Source of the DNA: JARRQJ01 sp963761035
Lineage (GTDB): Bacteria > Pseudomonadota > Gammaproteobacteria > DRLM01
NCBI GenBank assembly: GCA_963761035.1
Contig: CAVXFH010000002.1
Span: forward strand, 2,232,001 to 2,296,000
Length of the DNA stretch: 64,000 nucleotides
Direction: 5' to 3'
Position 1 is the stretch's first letter. Each line of letters opens with the position of its first letter. The translations under genes and the position numbers were made by a program. The notes under the pieces were generated by a model that was given only the letters and a program-made list of their open reading frames with translations, was not told the origin of the DNA and did no database searches. Shown here piece after piece: positions 25,866 to 35,528 of the stretch.

Positions 25866-28121
25866 ATGAGCATTGCCGGAGAGATTACTCACGAAGGGAT
25901 AGAACGCCTGCCGCTGAAGGTGTTCACCGAGAAGGCCTACCTGGATTATTCCATGTATGTCATTTTGGATCGCGCATTGCCCCATATCGGCGACGGCCTG
26001 AAACCGGTGCAACGGCGCATCGTCTACGCCATGTCGGAGCTGGGGCTGAACGCCGCCGCCAAATACAAAAAATCCGCGCGTACCGTGGGCGATGTGCTGG
26101 GCAAATTTCATCCTCACGGCGACAGCGCCTGTTACGAGGCCATGGTGCTCATGGCGCAGCCCTTTTCCTATCGTTATCCCCTGGTCGACGGTCAAGGCAA
26201 CTGGGGTTCGCCGGATGATCCCAAGTCCTTCGCGGCGATGCGCTATACCGAATCACGCCTGGCACGTTATGCCGAGGTGCTGTTGAGCGAACTCGGCCAG
26301 GGGACGGTGGAGTGGCTGCCCAACTTCGACGGTACCCTGGAAGAGCCGGCGATGTTGCCGGCGCGTCTGCCCAATGTGTTATTGAACGGCGCCACCGGCA
26401 TCGCGGTGGGCATGGCCACCGATATCCCGCCGCACAACGCCCGCGAAGTCGCGAGCGCCTGCATTCGTTTGTTGGAGGAACCGAAGGCCAGCGTGGCGCA
26501 GTTGTGCGAGCATGTCCTCGGTCCGGACTTTCCCACCGAAGCGGAGATTGTCACGCCGCGTCATGAACTGTTGCAGATGTACGAGACCGGCGCAGGTTCG
26601 GTGCGGCTGCGCGCCCGCTACGAGATCGACGACGGCGATATCGTCATTACCGCGTTACCCTATCAGGTGTCGGGCGCCAAGATATTGGAGCAAATCGCCG
26701 CACAGATGGCTGCCAAGAAGTTGCCCATGGCGGATGATCTGCGCGATGAGTCGGATCACGAGAATCCTACCCGTTTGGTGGTCGTGACCCGATCCAATCG
26801 TGTCGATACCGAGGCGCTCATGGGCCACTTGTTCGCCACCACCGATCTGGAACGCAGCTACCGGATCAATTTCAATATGATCGGTCTGGATGGCCGGCCC
26901 CGGGTGAAGAATCTGAGGACGTTGTTGACCGAGTGGCTGGAGTTTCGCATCGATACGGTGCGCCGCCGCCTGCAATATCGTTTGGACAAGGTAGTGGCGC
27001 GCCTGCACATCCTCGACGGCCTGTTGATCGCCTATCTCAATCTCGACGAAGTTATCCGCATCATCCGCACTCAAGACGAGCCCAAGCCGGTGCTGATGTC
27101 GCGTTTTACCTTGAGTGAGATTCAGGCCGACGCCATCCTCGACCTCAGGTTGCGCCAATTGGCGAAGCTGGAAGAAACCAAGATTCGCGACGAGCAGGCC
27201 GAATTGGCGGAAGAGCGTGCCGACTTGGAAAGGACCCTTGCCTCCAAACAACGCCTACGCACCCTGGTACGCAAGGAGCTGGCTGCCGACGCCGAGCGCT
27301 ATGGCGATGACCGACGCTCGCCCATCGTGGTACGAGCCGCGGCTCAGGCCTTTGCCGCCGAGGCTTTGCTGAGCAGCGAGGCGGTGACGGTGGTCTTGTC
27401 CGAGATGGGTTGGGTGCGCGCCGCTAAAGGTCACGATGTCGATGCGGCCGCTTTGGGCTACAAGGCGGGGGATGCCTTCCGTGCCGCTGCGCTGGGGCGC
27501 AGCAATCAATTGGCGGTGTTCATCGATTCCACGGGCCGCAGCTATGCCATTCCGGCCCATACCTTACCTTCGGCGCGGGGACAGGGCGAACCCTTGACCG
27601 GTCGTTTGAGCCCGCCGCCCGGCGCTTTATTCACTGGCGTGGTGATGGGGAATCCTGAGGACCTCTATCTCTTGGCGAGCGATGCCGGATACGGTTTTGT
27701 GGTGCGTCTGGAGGAGCTGTTTGCCAAGAACAAGAACGGCAAGGCGATACTGTCCTTGCCTGACGGCGCACGGGCATTGCCGCCGGCGGCAATGAAAGAC
27801 CCTGCCACCGACTGGGTGGCGGTAGTGAGCAATCAGGGTAGGTTGCTAGTGTTTCCGGCGGCGGAGCTGCCCCAGCTTGCCAAGGGCAAGGGTAATAAGA
27901 TCATGGCTATTCCCGGAGCTAAGTCGGCGGCGCGTCAGGAATATGTCTGCGCCGTTGCCAGCGTGCCCGCTGAGGCGGCCCTGGTGATCCATGCGGGACA
28001 ACGACACATGAAGATGAGTCGTTCGGACTTGGCGCATTATGTCGGTGAACGAGGCCGACGGGGTTCGAGTCTGCCGCGGGGTTTCCAGAAAGTGGACAGG
28101 GTGAGTGTTCAAGCGCCTTAG
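25866..28121 (+). CDS. parC: DNA topoisomerase IV subunit A
   Basis: This is the DNA-cleaving subunit that pairs with ParE. The catalytic Tyr lies in RYTESRLARYAEVLL. The quinolone-determining region reads KFHPHGDSACYEAM, with the Ser and Glu of quinolone-sensitive enzymes. ATG 25866 is chosen because the upstream extension overlaps parE and is not conserved. Product 751 residues, ending in the beta-propeller-like C-terminal domain. Confidence 0.97.
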   Translation: MSIAGEITHEGIERLPLKVFTEKAYLDYSMYVILDRALPHIGDGLKPVQRRIVYAMSELGLNAAAKYKKSARTVGDVLGKFHPHGDSACYEAMVLMAQPFSYRYPLVDGQGNWGSPDDPKSFAAMRYTESRLARYAEVLLSELGQGTVEWLPNFDGTLEEPAMLPARLPNVLLNGATGIAVGMATDIPPHNAREVASACIRLLEEPKASVAQLCEHVLGPDFPTEAEIVTPRHELLQMYETGAGSVRLRARYEIDDGDIVITALPYQVSGAKILEQIAAQMAAKKLPMADDLRDESDHENPTRLVVVTRSNRVDTEALMGHLFATTDLERSYRINFNMIGLDGRPRVKNLRTLLTEWLEFRIDTVRRRLQYRLDKVVARLHILDGLLIAYLNLDEVIRIIRTQDEPKPVLMSRFTLSEIQADAILDLRLRQLAKLEETKIRDEQAELAEERADLERTLASKQRLRTLVRKELAADAERYGDDRRSPIVVRAAAQAFAAEALLSSEAVTVVLSEMGWVRAAKGHDVDAAALGYKAGDAFRAAALGRSNQLAVFIDSTGRSYAIPAHTLPSARGQGEPLTGRLSPPPGALFTGVVMGNPEDLYLLASDAGYGFVVRLEELFAKNKNGKAILSLPDGARALPPAAMKDPATDWVAVVSNQGRLLVFPAAELPQLAKGKGNKIMAIPGAKSAARQEYVCAVASVPAEAALVIHAGQRHMKMSRSDLAHYVGERGRRGSSLPRGFQKVDRVSVQAP

Positions 28122-28188
28122 GGGGACTTGAAATCGTTTCGAGGCGCCCTTACGTCGATAAGTGGTTGTTTTATAATTGGAGTCTTTG

Positions 28189-29070
28189 ATGAAGCGCGTT
28201 CTGCTGTTTATCGTAACCAACCTGGCCATTGTGTTGGTGCTCAGTATCGTTTTGCACATTTTGGGCGTCGACAGGTTACTGGATGCACAAGGCGGCAACT
28301 TGAATATCAACGCCCTGCTGGTGTTCTCCTTGGTGTTTGGGATGGGTGGTTCGTTCATTTCTTTGGCCATGTCCAAGTGGACGGCTAAACGCTTTACCGG
28401 TGCCCGGGTAATAAGCCAGCCCGCCAGCGAGGGCGAACGCTGGTTAGTGGAGACGGTGCAGCGCCAAGCCCGTGCCGCGGGGATTGGAATGCCCGAGGTG
28501 GCTATTTATGACTCGCCAGATGTCAATGCCTTTGCCACGGGCATGCGCCGCGATAACGCCATGGTGGCGGTGAGTAGCGGATTGCTGCAAACCATGAACC
28601 ACGATGAAGCGGAGGCAGTGCTCGGTCACGAGATCAGTCATGTTGCGAACGGCGATATGGTGACCCTGGCATTGATTCAGGGGGTGGTGAATACTTTCGT
28701 GATCTTCCTGTCGCGGGTGATAGGACATCTGGTCGACCGGGTAGTGTTCAAAAACGAGCGGGGCCACGGCCCGGCGTTCTGGGTCACCACCATCGTCGCG
28801 CAATTGGTGCTGGGGATCCTTGCCAGCATTATCGTGATGTGGTTCAGTCGTCAGCGCGAATTTCGCGCCGATGCGGGTGGTGCGCGTTTGGCGGGACGGG
28901 AAAAGATGGTCTCCGCGTTGGAACGCTTAGCCGGCATGCACCCGCATCCGCTGCCGGATCAATTGGCGGCATTCGGCATCGCCGGTAGTTTCGGCCAGGG
29001 ATTGCGCAGCCTGTTCATGTCCCATCCGCCTTTGAGCGAGCGTATCGCTGCATTGCGCGCGCTGGGTTAA
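28189..29070 (+). CDS. htpX: Membrane zinc metalloprotease HtpX
   Basis: HtpX is an inner-membrane M48 protease that takes part in quality control of membrane proteins. The zinc motif HEISH lies in VLGHEISHVANGDM, and the third ligand region in EFRADAGGARLAG. There are two N-terminal and two central membrane segments. ATG 28189 follows a GGAG site; product 293 residues. It is probably transcribed separately from parC. Confidence 0.96.
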   Translation: MKRVLLFIVTNLAIVLVLSIVLHILGVDRLLDAQGGNLNINALLVFSLVFGMGGSFISLAMSKWTAKRFTGARVISQPASEGERWLVETVQRQARAAGIGMPEVAIYDSPDVNAFATGMRRDNAMVAVSSGLLQTMNHDEAEAVLGHEISHVANGDMVTLALIQGVVNTFVIFLSRVIGHLVDRVVFKNERGHGPAFWVTTIVAQLVLGILASIIVMWFSRQREFRADAGGARLAGREKMVSALERLAGMHPHPLPDQLAAFGIAGSFGQGLRSLFMSHPPLSERIAALRALG

Positions 29071-29097
29071 TTACGGCGCATCGAGAAACAATAGAAT

Positions 29098-29117
29098 CTC
29101 TGACAGGGATATCAGAG
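29098..29117 (+). terminator. Probable terminator of htpX
   Basis: A 6-bp perfect stem CTCTGA/TCAGAG with an 8-nt loop lies 28 nt after the htpX stop and is followed by GGTCTTTGTTTT. The stem is short but the T-rich tail supports termination on the plus strand. Confidence 0.5.
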
Positions 29118-29757
29118 GGTCTTTGTTTTGCGCACAATGGCGCGGATTGACTACTCGTGGCCGGAGAATTTATAGGACCTATATTCGTCGCAGTGGACCT
29201 GTGAAAGTCCCGGTTTACAGAGCGTTACAATTTCATAAGGGCCATCTTGCCGGCATTTCTGGCCAAGGTGGCAATGAGTATGGGAACCCCGGTCATGGGC
29301 GGTCTGTACCAGCGTCCTGGCCGGGGGCTCCTCCTGGTCATGATGCCGCCATATTCTAATTTCTTAACCGGTCGCGCCCCACTAAGCTGTTCAACAGGTC
29401 AATTTTATTGTTACTAAGTCATTTTCACCCGCGGCCACTATAGATTCAGATGCAAAACACAGTTAAGAAATGGAATATATATAATCCATAAAAGGAGCCG
29501 CTTATCAAATCCTCTGATATGGGATAATGCGCATAGGAAAAGAATAGGGCAAGGAAATGCTGGAAAGGAACCTCAGCATAGTCCCAATCCCCAAGAGGTG
29601 GCCGGGGGGCGGAAATAGCGCGGTCTCCTTAATTAAATCGCCGGCCGGTTCTCCCTGTTTAGCATACATACCATGTCTCGCATAAGGCGTTTTGATAGGC
29701 AGTTCTCGTCCGTGAAGGCGCGGCCGCCGCTCTTTCGAGAGTGCATGAGGGAGGGTT
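29118..29757. other. Intergenic region before prsK, no recognisable gene
   Basis: About 640 nt separate the core gene htpX from the exopolysaccharide regulators. Short frames on both strands at about 29,200-29,350 do not match anything I recognise. The segment marks the boundary between housekeeping and surface-polysaccharide genes and may contain remnants of an earlier gene. Confidence 0.4.
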
Positions 29758-31875
29758 ATGGTTAATCTGCACATAACAAACATAGGTCTGATCAGCTATA
29801 CGGCAGGCGCGGGCGCCGGATTGTTGCTTTGTGTCTACCTCTTGAGACAGTGGCGCAGGCGTCTAGACCACATCTTGCTATTTGTCGCCGCCGTAGTGAC
29901 CACCTTGTGGTCCAGCTGGGTGGCATACCATATCTCTACAGGGGATGCACTGTCTTCGGTACTTTATGCATTGGAGGTGCTGCGTGACGCCCTGTGGCTG
30001 ATCTTCCTGCTGCAGCTGATTAGAATGCTCTTGGGTAAACCAAAGAAAACGGATAACTTGCTGAGGCTGGCGATCGCCGTGGGCTTGGTTACGCCGGCGC
30101 TGTTGCTGGTCGTTGTATTCAAATTTCCGCCGGTGGTGGTTCTCGGTGTGCCCTTTGGCGCCGAGATGTCGCCGCTGCTGGGGGGGCTCGTCTTGTTGGC
30201 GTTTGCGGGCCTTGTCGCGGTCGAGCGGCTTTTTCGAAACACGCCACTCGACCAGCGTGGCGGCGCTGTGAAATTTCTCTGCCTCGCCCTGGGAGGGATT
30301 TTGGCGTATGACATCTTTATGTATAGCGATGCACTGCTTACGAGCCGGATCAGCCTTGACCTGTGGCAAGCGCGCGGTCCGATTAACGCACTGTCGCTGG
30401 CGTTGATTGCCCTGTCTACACGTAAATCCCATTGGTCGAGGGCAATCTATGTGTCCCATACCACGGTATTTTATAGTCTCGCGGCGGCGGCCATTGTAAT
30501 TTACCTTTTGCTGATCGGTGCAGGAGGATATTACGTGCGTGTTTACGGCGGTAGCTGGGGTAGTGTCGGGGAACTGGTGCTGCTTACAGCCGCCGTGATG
30601 TTTTTGCTGGCGCTCCTGGGTTCGGAGCACTTACGCGCTTATCTGAAAGTCTTTGTGAGCAAGAATTTTTTCCGTTATAGGTATGACTATCGGGAAGAAT
30701 GGTTGCGTTTTATTCGTGTGCTCTCCATGGGCGGCGCCGGCGCGCATCTCCCGGAGCGCGTGATCCAGGCGGTAGCCCAGATCGTCAATGCCACTGCGGG
30801 TATGTTGTGGTTGCGCACTGAGACGAGAAGCTATCATTTAGTCACAAAATGGGAGCTGCCTGAGCTTCCTAGTGAGGGTGTCCCTACGGGCGATTCATTG
30901 GTGCGGTTTCTAGAAGGTTGGCAATGGGTCATCAATGTGGATGAATATGTTAATGAGCCGGATATCTATAAGGAGCTGGAGCTGCCTGAATGGATATCCT
31001 CCATCCCCGAGGCTTGGCTGGTGGTGCCGCTGATGCAGGATGTCCAATTACTGGGTTTCATTGTGGTGGCGCGGCCGCTGGTACGCCGCAAGTTAAACTG
31101 GGAGGATCATGATCTTCTCAAGACGGCAGGGCGCCAAGTGGCTACCCATCTGGCGCAGATGATGGCTGCGCAAGCTTTGGTCGAGGCGCGGGATTTTTTC
31201 GCATTCAGCCGCCTCTCGGCTTTCGTTATGCATGATCTCAAGAATGTGATCGGCCAGCTCTCGCTCCTAGTCTCCAATGCCGCAAAGTTTCAGAATAATC
31301 CCCAATTCATGGCGGATGCCGTTAAAACGATCGAACACTCGGTTATAAAGATGAACCGGTTACTGGCACAGCTAAGCAAGGGCAACTCTCGGGATAAGGC
31401 CCGGGTGAATTTCAACGCGGTTCTGGATGAGGTAATAAAGGCCCGTTCTGCTGCGAAACCTCTTCCCGAGCTGGAGTGTCCGGAAAGCGAGTTGTATATA
31501 TCGGCGTATCGGGACCAGCTGGCCGCGGTTATCGAACATCTTGTGCAAAATGCCCAGGAAGCGACGCCGGTGGATGGATGGGTAAAAGTGAGGCTCAGCC
31601 GTACAGGCCAGCGCGCATGCCTGGAAATTGAAGATAGCGGTTGCGGGATGGACGCCAAATTTATTCGTGACCGATTGTTTCGACCTTTTGATACGACAAA
31701 AGGTCAGGGTGGAATGGGCATAGGCGCCTTTGAGAGCAGGGAATATGTGCGTGAACTCGGCGGTGAGATCAATGTTCAGAGTGAGCCCGGGGTTGGGACA
31801 TTGATCCGTATTTATCTCCCTATATCGGAAGGGACGAAATCCTTCGATGCAATAAACGAGGTGAGTCGTGACTGA
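29758..31875 (+). CDS. prsK: PEP-CTERM/exosortase-system histidine kinase PrsK
   Basis: The 705-residue membrane sensor kinase has about eight N-terminal hydrophobic helices (residues 1-290), a GAF-like domain (about 330-470), then the histidine box FVMHDLKNVIGQL with the phospho-accepting His. The catalytic domain shows HLVQNAQEATP, EIEDSGCGMD and GGMGIGAFESREY. This layout is that of PrsK, the kinase linked to exosortase A loci. A strong ribosome site (gagggaggg) precedes ATG 29758. The stop overlaps prsR by 8 nt, so the pair is co-translated. Confidence 0.92.
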   Translation: MVNLHITNIGLISYTAGAGAGLLLCVYLLRQWRRRLDHILLFVAAVVTTLWSSWVAYHISTGDALSSVLYALEVLRDALWLIFLLQLIRMLLGKPKKTDNLLRLAIAVGLVTPALLLVVVFKFPPVVVLGVPFGAEMSPLLGGLVLLAFAGLVAVERLFRNTPLDQRGGAVKFLCLALGGILAYDIFMYSDALLTSRISLDLWQARGPINALSLALIALSTRKSHWSRAIYVSHTTVFYSLAAAAIVIYLLLIGAGGYYVRVYGGSWGSVGELVLLTAAVMFLLALLGSEHLRAYLKVFVSKNFFRYRYDYREEWLRFIRVLSMGGAGAHLPERVIQAVAQIVNATAGMLWLRTETRSYHLVTKWELPELPSEGVPTGDSLVRFLEGWQWVINVDEYVNEPDIYKELELPEWISSIPEAWLVVPLMQDVQLLGFIVVARPLVRRKLNWEDHDLLKTAGRQVATHLAQMMAAQALVEARDFFAFSRLSAFVMHDLKNVIGQLSLLVSNAAKFQNNPQFMADAVKTIEHSVIKMNRLLAQLSKGNSRDKARVNFNAVLDEVIKARSAAKPLPELECPESELYISAYRDQLAAVIEHLVQNAQEATPVDGWVKVRLSRTGQRACLEIEDSGCGMDAKFIRDRLFRPFDTTKGQGGMGIGAFESREYVRELGGEINVQSEPGVGTLIRIYLPISEGTKSFDAINEVSRD

Positions 31876-33253
31876 ACCCAAGAGAACGCTATTGATTGTG
31901 GAGGATGACCCGGGGTTACAGACGCAATTGCGCTGGAGCTTTGACAGCTTCGAGGTAGTCTTTGCCGAGGATCGGGCGGGCGCGATAGCGCGGTTGCGTC
32001 GCTACGAACCGCAGGTCGTTACGCTGGACCTGGGCTTGGCGTCGGATCCCGACGGTGTGAGCGAGGGCTTCGCGACCCTCGAGGAGATTCTTGCCCTGTC
32101 GCCCAATACTAAGGTTATCGTCGTAACCGGCAAGGATGAGCAAGAGAACGCGGTTCGGGCGATCGGGATGGGCGCCTACGACTTTTACGCGAAACCGGTA
32201 GACGCCGAGATGCTCGGCCTGATAGTCAAGCGGGCTTTTCGCCTATCTGACCTGGAGCTTGAAAACCGCAAGCTCGCTTCCAGACAGGGTCAATCGCACC
32301 TCCAGGGCATTATCGCGGTCAGTCCCCAGATGCTAAAGGTCTGCCGGACTGTGGAGAAGATCGCGCCCGCCGATGTGACAACCCTATTGTTAGGGGAGAG
32401 CGGTACGGGAAAGGAATTACTGGCGCGTGCCCTGCATGACCTCAGCCCCAGGGTGTCCAGGCGTTTCGTCGCTATCAATTGTGCCGCCATACCGGAGACA
32501 CTTCTGGAGAGTGAATTATTCGGCTATGAGAAAGGGGCATTTACCGGCGCGAACAAGCAATCCTTCGGCAAGATCGAATATGCCGACGGAGGAACCTTGT
32601 TCCTTGATGAGATTGGTGATCTCTCCCTGTCCTTGCAAGCCAAGCTGCTGCGCTTCCTCCAGGAACGGGTCATCGAGCGGGTTGGAGGACGCAAGGAGAT
32701 CCCCGTGGATGTACGTGTGATATGTGCCACTCATCAAGACCTGCCTGCCCTGGTCAAGGAAGAAAAATTCAGAGAGGATCTGTATTACCGGATCAGCGAG
32801 ATCACTATCGATATCCCGCCCGTGCGTGCTCGCCATGGGGATGCTGTCTTATTGGCGCATACCTTATTGCACAGATTCAGCGACCAGAACAAGCGCAAGC
32901 TGCGCGGTTTTACCAAAGACGCATTGCTGGCGATTGAGGCCTATCCTTGGCCGGGGAACGTTCGTGAGATGGAAAACAAGGTTAAGCGCGCGGTCATTAT
33001 GGCAGAGGGCACGATGGTGAATAGAGAGGATCTGGAATTGACTGACACCCAGGCTGAAGGTCAGTTGATGAATCTCAACCTTCGCCAGGTTCGGGATGAA
33101 GCCGAATTGCAGGGGCTGCAACGGGCATTGAGCCTTTTCCAGGGCAACATCTCCAAAGCGGCCGAAGTTCTCGGCATCAGCCGGCCGACCTTGTATGACT
33201 TGATGAACAAGCATGGCTTGAAAGATGGAGGACTGGGGGCAGGCGGCAAATGA
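31868..33253 (+). CDS. prsR: PEP-CTERM-box response regulator PrsR (sigma-54 activator)
   Basis: This NtrC-type regulator of 461 residues has a receiver domain with phosphorylatable Asp in VVTLDLGLASDPDG. A sigma-54 AAA+ domain follows with Walker A GESGTGKELLARAL, the sigma-54 contact loop GAFTGA and Walker B FLDEIGDL. A Fis-type helix-turn-helix (SKAAEVLGISRPTLYDLM) ends the protein. The start is GTG 31868, inside the prsK end. PrsR is expected to switch on sigma-54 promoters; two good candidates lie downstream at 33565 and 41479. Confidence 0.93.
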   Translation: MTEPKRTLLIVEDDPGLQTQLRWSFDSFEVVFAEDRAGAIARLRRYEPQVVTLDLGLASDPDGVSEGFATLEEILALSPNTKVIVVTGKDEQENAVRAIGMGAYDFYAKPVDAEMLGLIVKRAFRLSDLELENRKLASRQGQSHLQGIIAVSPQMLKVCRTVEKIAPADVTTLLLGESGTGKELLARALHDLSPRVSRRFVAINCAAIPETLLESELFGYEKGAFTGANKQSFGKIEYADGGTLFLDEIGDLSLSLQAKLLRFLQERVIERVGGRKEIPVDVRVICATHQDLPALVKEEKFREDLYYRISEITIDIPPVRARHGDAVLLAHTLLHRFSDQNKRKLRGFTKDALLAIEAYPWPGNVREMENKVKRAVIMAEGTMVNREDLELTDTQAEGQLMNLNLRQVRDEAELQGLQRALSLFQGNISKAAEVLGISRPTLYDLMNKHGLKDGGLGAGGK

Positions 33254-33265
33254 CGGGGTTTGGCG

Positions 33266-33341
33266 AGATGTCGGGAAACTCTTTTACCCAGGAGGCGGAA
33301 GGGTTGAAACTGAAAAAGCCCCCGACATCTTTGCTGGGGCT
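33266..33341 (+). terminator. Overlapping inverted repeats after prsR
   Basis: AGATGTCGGG (33266-33275) pairs exactly with CCCGACATCT (33321-33330). A second stem, AGCCCC (33317-33322) with GGGGCT (33336-33341), overlaps the first, so the two are mutually exclusive. The arrangement starts 13 nt after the prsR stop. It may be a terminator or an attenuator; no clear T-tract follows. Confidence 0.4.
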
Positions 33342-33832
33342 GAATCAAGCTAATTCCCCAACCCGAGAGAATTTACCCTGCTGATTCGACTGTCGTCTTC
33401 GCCCAAGTTGCGCCTAACCATTTTGAAAGTATCTTGCTACCCATGGCTTCTTAAAAACCCATTAGTGTCGATATCGCTTACACTCGTATCAGCTCGTTCG
33501 GGCGGAGCATGTAGGCCCTAGAAAATACTTTTTGATTATAAATGAGTTATAATAAGCGCTACACTGGTACGGTTATTGCCTTAGAGCTACAAGGATATCC
33601 CATTTGAATACGCGGATGACGCGGATGCGGATAAGGGCAAAGCCTGGATTCTGGCGCCACACATGGTTGTCTTTCTCACGATAACTAAGTGCAAGAGTTG
33701 CGGAACTCAAACGAACAAGGTAACGAAATTAGTTAAGAATAGTCATATTTTGTGGGCAGCGCTTAATAAATCACAACAAGCAGTAAATTGATCCTGTTAC
33801 GGATATGGCGGTTAACAAGATAGAGCGAATGC
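33342..33832. other. Long leader region before the XrtA-associated ATPase gene
   Basis: No gene is supported in this 491-nt stretch. It holds the sigma-54 promoter match at 33565-33580. A 26-codon frame from TTG 33604 has a possible ribosome site but no recognisable product. A perfect TATAAT at 33548 lacks a matching -35. Confidence 0.4.
33565..33580 (+). promoter_or_regulatory. Candidate sigma-54 (-24/-12) promoter before the ATPase gene
   Basis: TGGTACGGTTATTGCC matches the consensus TGGCACGrNNNTTGCW at nearly all fixed positions, with GG and GC separated by exactly 10 nt. It lies 250 nt before the ATPase start and about 310 nt after prsR, whose product is a sigma-54 activator. The long untranslated leader is unusual. 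Confidence 0.6.
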
Positions 33833-34723
33833 ATGTACAAGTCATTCTACGGATTTAGAGAGAAGCCCTTTTCCTTGCTTCCCGACCCGGCCTTTTTGTT
33901 CCTGGGCCGCAAACACCGCATGGCGCTGGCCATGCTGGAGTATGGGATGATGAACCAGGCCGGTTTCACGGTAATTACCGGAGAGATCGGTTCGGGTAAG
34001 ACCACGCTGATCAGGCGCCTGCTCGGCCAGATTGTCGAGGAGCGCGAATTGAGCGTGGGCCTGGTATCCAATGCGCAACAGTCTTTCGGAGAGTTGATGC
34101 AGTGGGTGTTATTGGCCTTCAAGTTGGAATATCGGGGAAAAGAGAAGGTAGAAATGTATCAGTGCCTGGCCGAATTCATGGGGCAGGAATACAGTCAGGG
34201 CCGGCGTACAGTTTTGATTATCGATGAGGCGCAGAGCCTCGATCCAGGGACTTTAGAAGAGTTGCGCTTGCTTTCCAATATCAACGCGGACAAGGATCAA
34301 ATCCTGCAGCTTATCCTGGTCGGACAGCCCGAGTTGCGGGAAAAGCTGCGCCGTCCGGAGTTGACCCAGTTTGCGCAACGCATCGCGGTGGACTTTCATC
34401 TCGGCGTGCTCGACCTCCAGGAAACATGCGAGTATATCCGTCATCGTTTGGCTGTGGCAGGCGGAGACCCTAATCTTTTCGAGCCGGAGGCCGGTGTCGC
34501 GGTGCACTATTACTCGCGAGGCACGCCCCGTTTGACCAACATCATTTGTGACACCACGCTGGTCTGCGCTTTTGCAGAGCAGAAAAAAAAGATTGATGCC
34601 GACCTGGTTCATGATGTGATGCGTGACAAGAGTGTCGGTGGCCTTCTTCCCGTATGGCGGGGAGACAATGACGCGCAAGACGTGGTGTTGGATATCCAGA
34701 CGGCGAAAAAGCGCGGGACTTGA
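33833..34723 (+). CDS. XrtA/PEP-CTERM-associated ExeA-like ATPase
   Basis: The 296-residue AAA+ protein opens with MYKSFYGFREKPFSLLPDP, the hallmark of the ExeA/general-secretion-A-like ATPases found in exosortase loci. Walker A is GEIGSGKTTLIRRLL and Walker B LIIDEAQSL; the LSNINADKDQILQLILVGQ region follows. Here it lacks the C-terminal membrane and peptidoglycan-binding part of ExeA. In complete loci it accompanies polysaccharide export and chain-length genes, which are absent from this window. It is followed 33 nt later by rfbF. Confidence 0.88.
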   Translation: MYKSFYGFREKPFSLLPDPAFLFLGRKHRMALAMLEYGMMNQAGFTVITGEIGSGKTTLIRRLLGQIVEERELSVGLVSNAQQSFGELMQWVLLAFKLEYRGKEKVEMYQCLAEFMGQEYSQGRRTVLIIDEAQSLDPGTLEELRLLSNINADKDQILQLILVGQPELREKLRRPELTQFAQRIAVDFHLGVLDLQETCEYIRHRLAVAGGDPNLFEPEAGVAVHYYSRGTPRLTNIICDTTLVCAFAEQKKKIDADLVHDVMRDKSVGGLLPVWRGDNDAQDVVLDIQTAKKRGT

Positions 34724-34756
34724 AATGCAGCCAAGTCGGTCAGGTGGAGGACGACT

Positions 34757-35524
34757 ATGCAAGCCGTGATACTCGCCGGCGGCCTGGGTACCCGTATCAG
34801 CGAGGAGACCCAACTAAAACCCAAGCCCATGGTTGAGATCGGAGGTAAGCCGATTCTCTGGCATATCATGAAGATTTATTCCTCGCACGGCATCAACGAT
34901 TTCATTATTTGCTGTGGCTACAGGGGCTATGTCATTAAGGAGTATTTTGCAAATTACGTCCTACACAATTCGGACGTGACATTCGACTTGCGAAATAACA
35001 GCCTGGAGATGCTGCAGAATGGTACTGAGCCGTGGCGGATCACCCTGGTCGATACCGGAGAGAATTCCGGAACAGGGGGTCGTCTGCGAAGGGTGCGGGC
35101 CTATCTTGATAGCGAGGATTTCTGCTTCACTTACGGCGATGGCGTAAGCGATGTCGATATCGGTAAACTCATCGCCTTCCATAAGGCTCAAAGTACATTA
35201 GCCACGCTTACCGCTGTGCAGCCGCCCCACCGCTTTGGCGCGCTTGACTTCAATGGCGATCACAGGATTAAGGCGTTTGAAGAGAAGCCTCACAAAGGCG
35301 GCTGGATCAATGGTGGATTTTTCGTTTTGTCGCCAAAGGCGGTCGATTATATAGAGAATGACGCAACAATGTGGGAGCGCGCTCCCATGCAGAAATTAAC
35401 AAAAGAAAACAATATGTCCGCCTATCAGCATGATGGCTTCTGGTATTCCATGGACACCCTGCGCGATAAAAACCGTTTGGAAGAGTTGTGGAATGCGGGT
35501 AAGGCGCCTTGGAAAGTCTGGTAA
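34757..35524 (+). CDS. rfbF: Glucose-1-phosphate cytidylyltransferase
   Basis: RfbF makes CDP-glucose from CTP and glucose-1-phosphate, the first step of CDP-deoxysugar synthesis. The 255-residue product has the nucleotidyltransferase signature LAGGLGTRISEETQLKPKP and family features such as FTYGDGVSDVDI and KPHKGGWINGGFFV. A GGAGG-like site precedes ATG 34757. The next expected enzyme, CDP-glucose 4,6-dehydratase, is not found in the window. Confidence 0.95.
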   Translation: MQAVILAGGLGTRISEETQLKPKPMVEIGGKPILWHIMKIYSSHGINDFIICCGYRGYVIKEYFANYVLHNSDVTFDLRNNSLEMLQNGTEPWRITLVDTGENSGTGGRLRRVRAYLDSEDFCFTYGDGVSDVDIGKLIAFHKAQSTLATLTAVQPPHRFGALDFNGDHRIKAFEEKPHKGGWINGGFFVLSPKAVDYIENDATMWERAPMQKLTKENNMSAYQHDGFWYSMDTLRDKNRLEELWNAGKAPWKVW

Positions 35525-35528
35525 CAAT

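Noticed and set aside
29123..29359. Open frame between htpX and prsK, and a short minus-strand frame opposite it
   Set aside because: Neither shows a conserved motif; the region may hold an old gene remnant but I cannot identify it.
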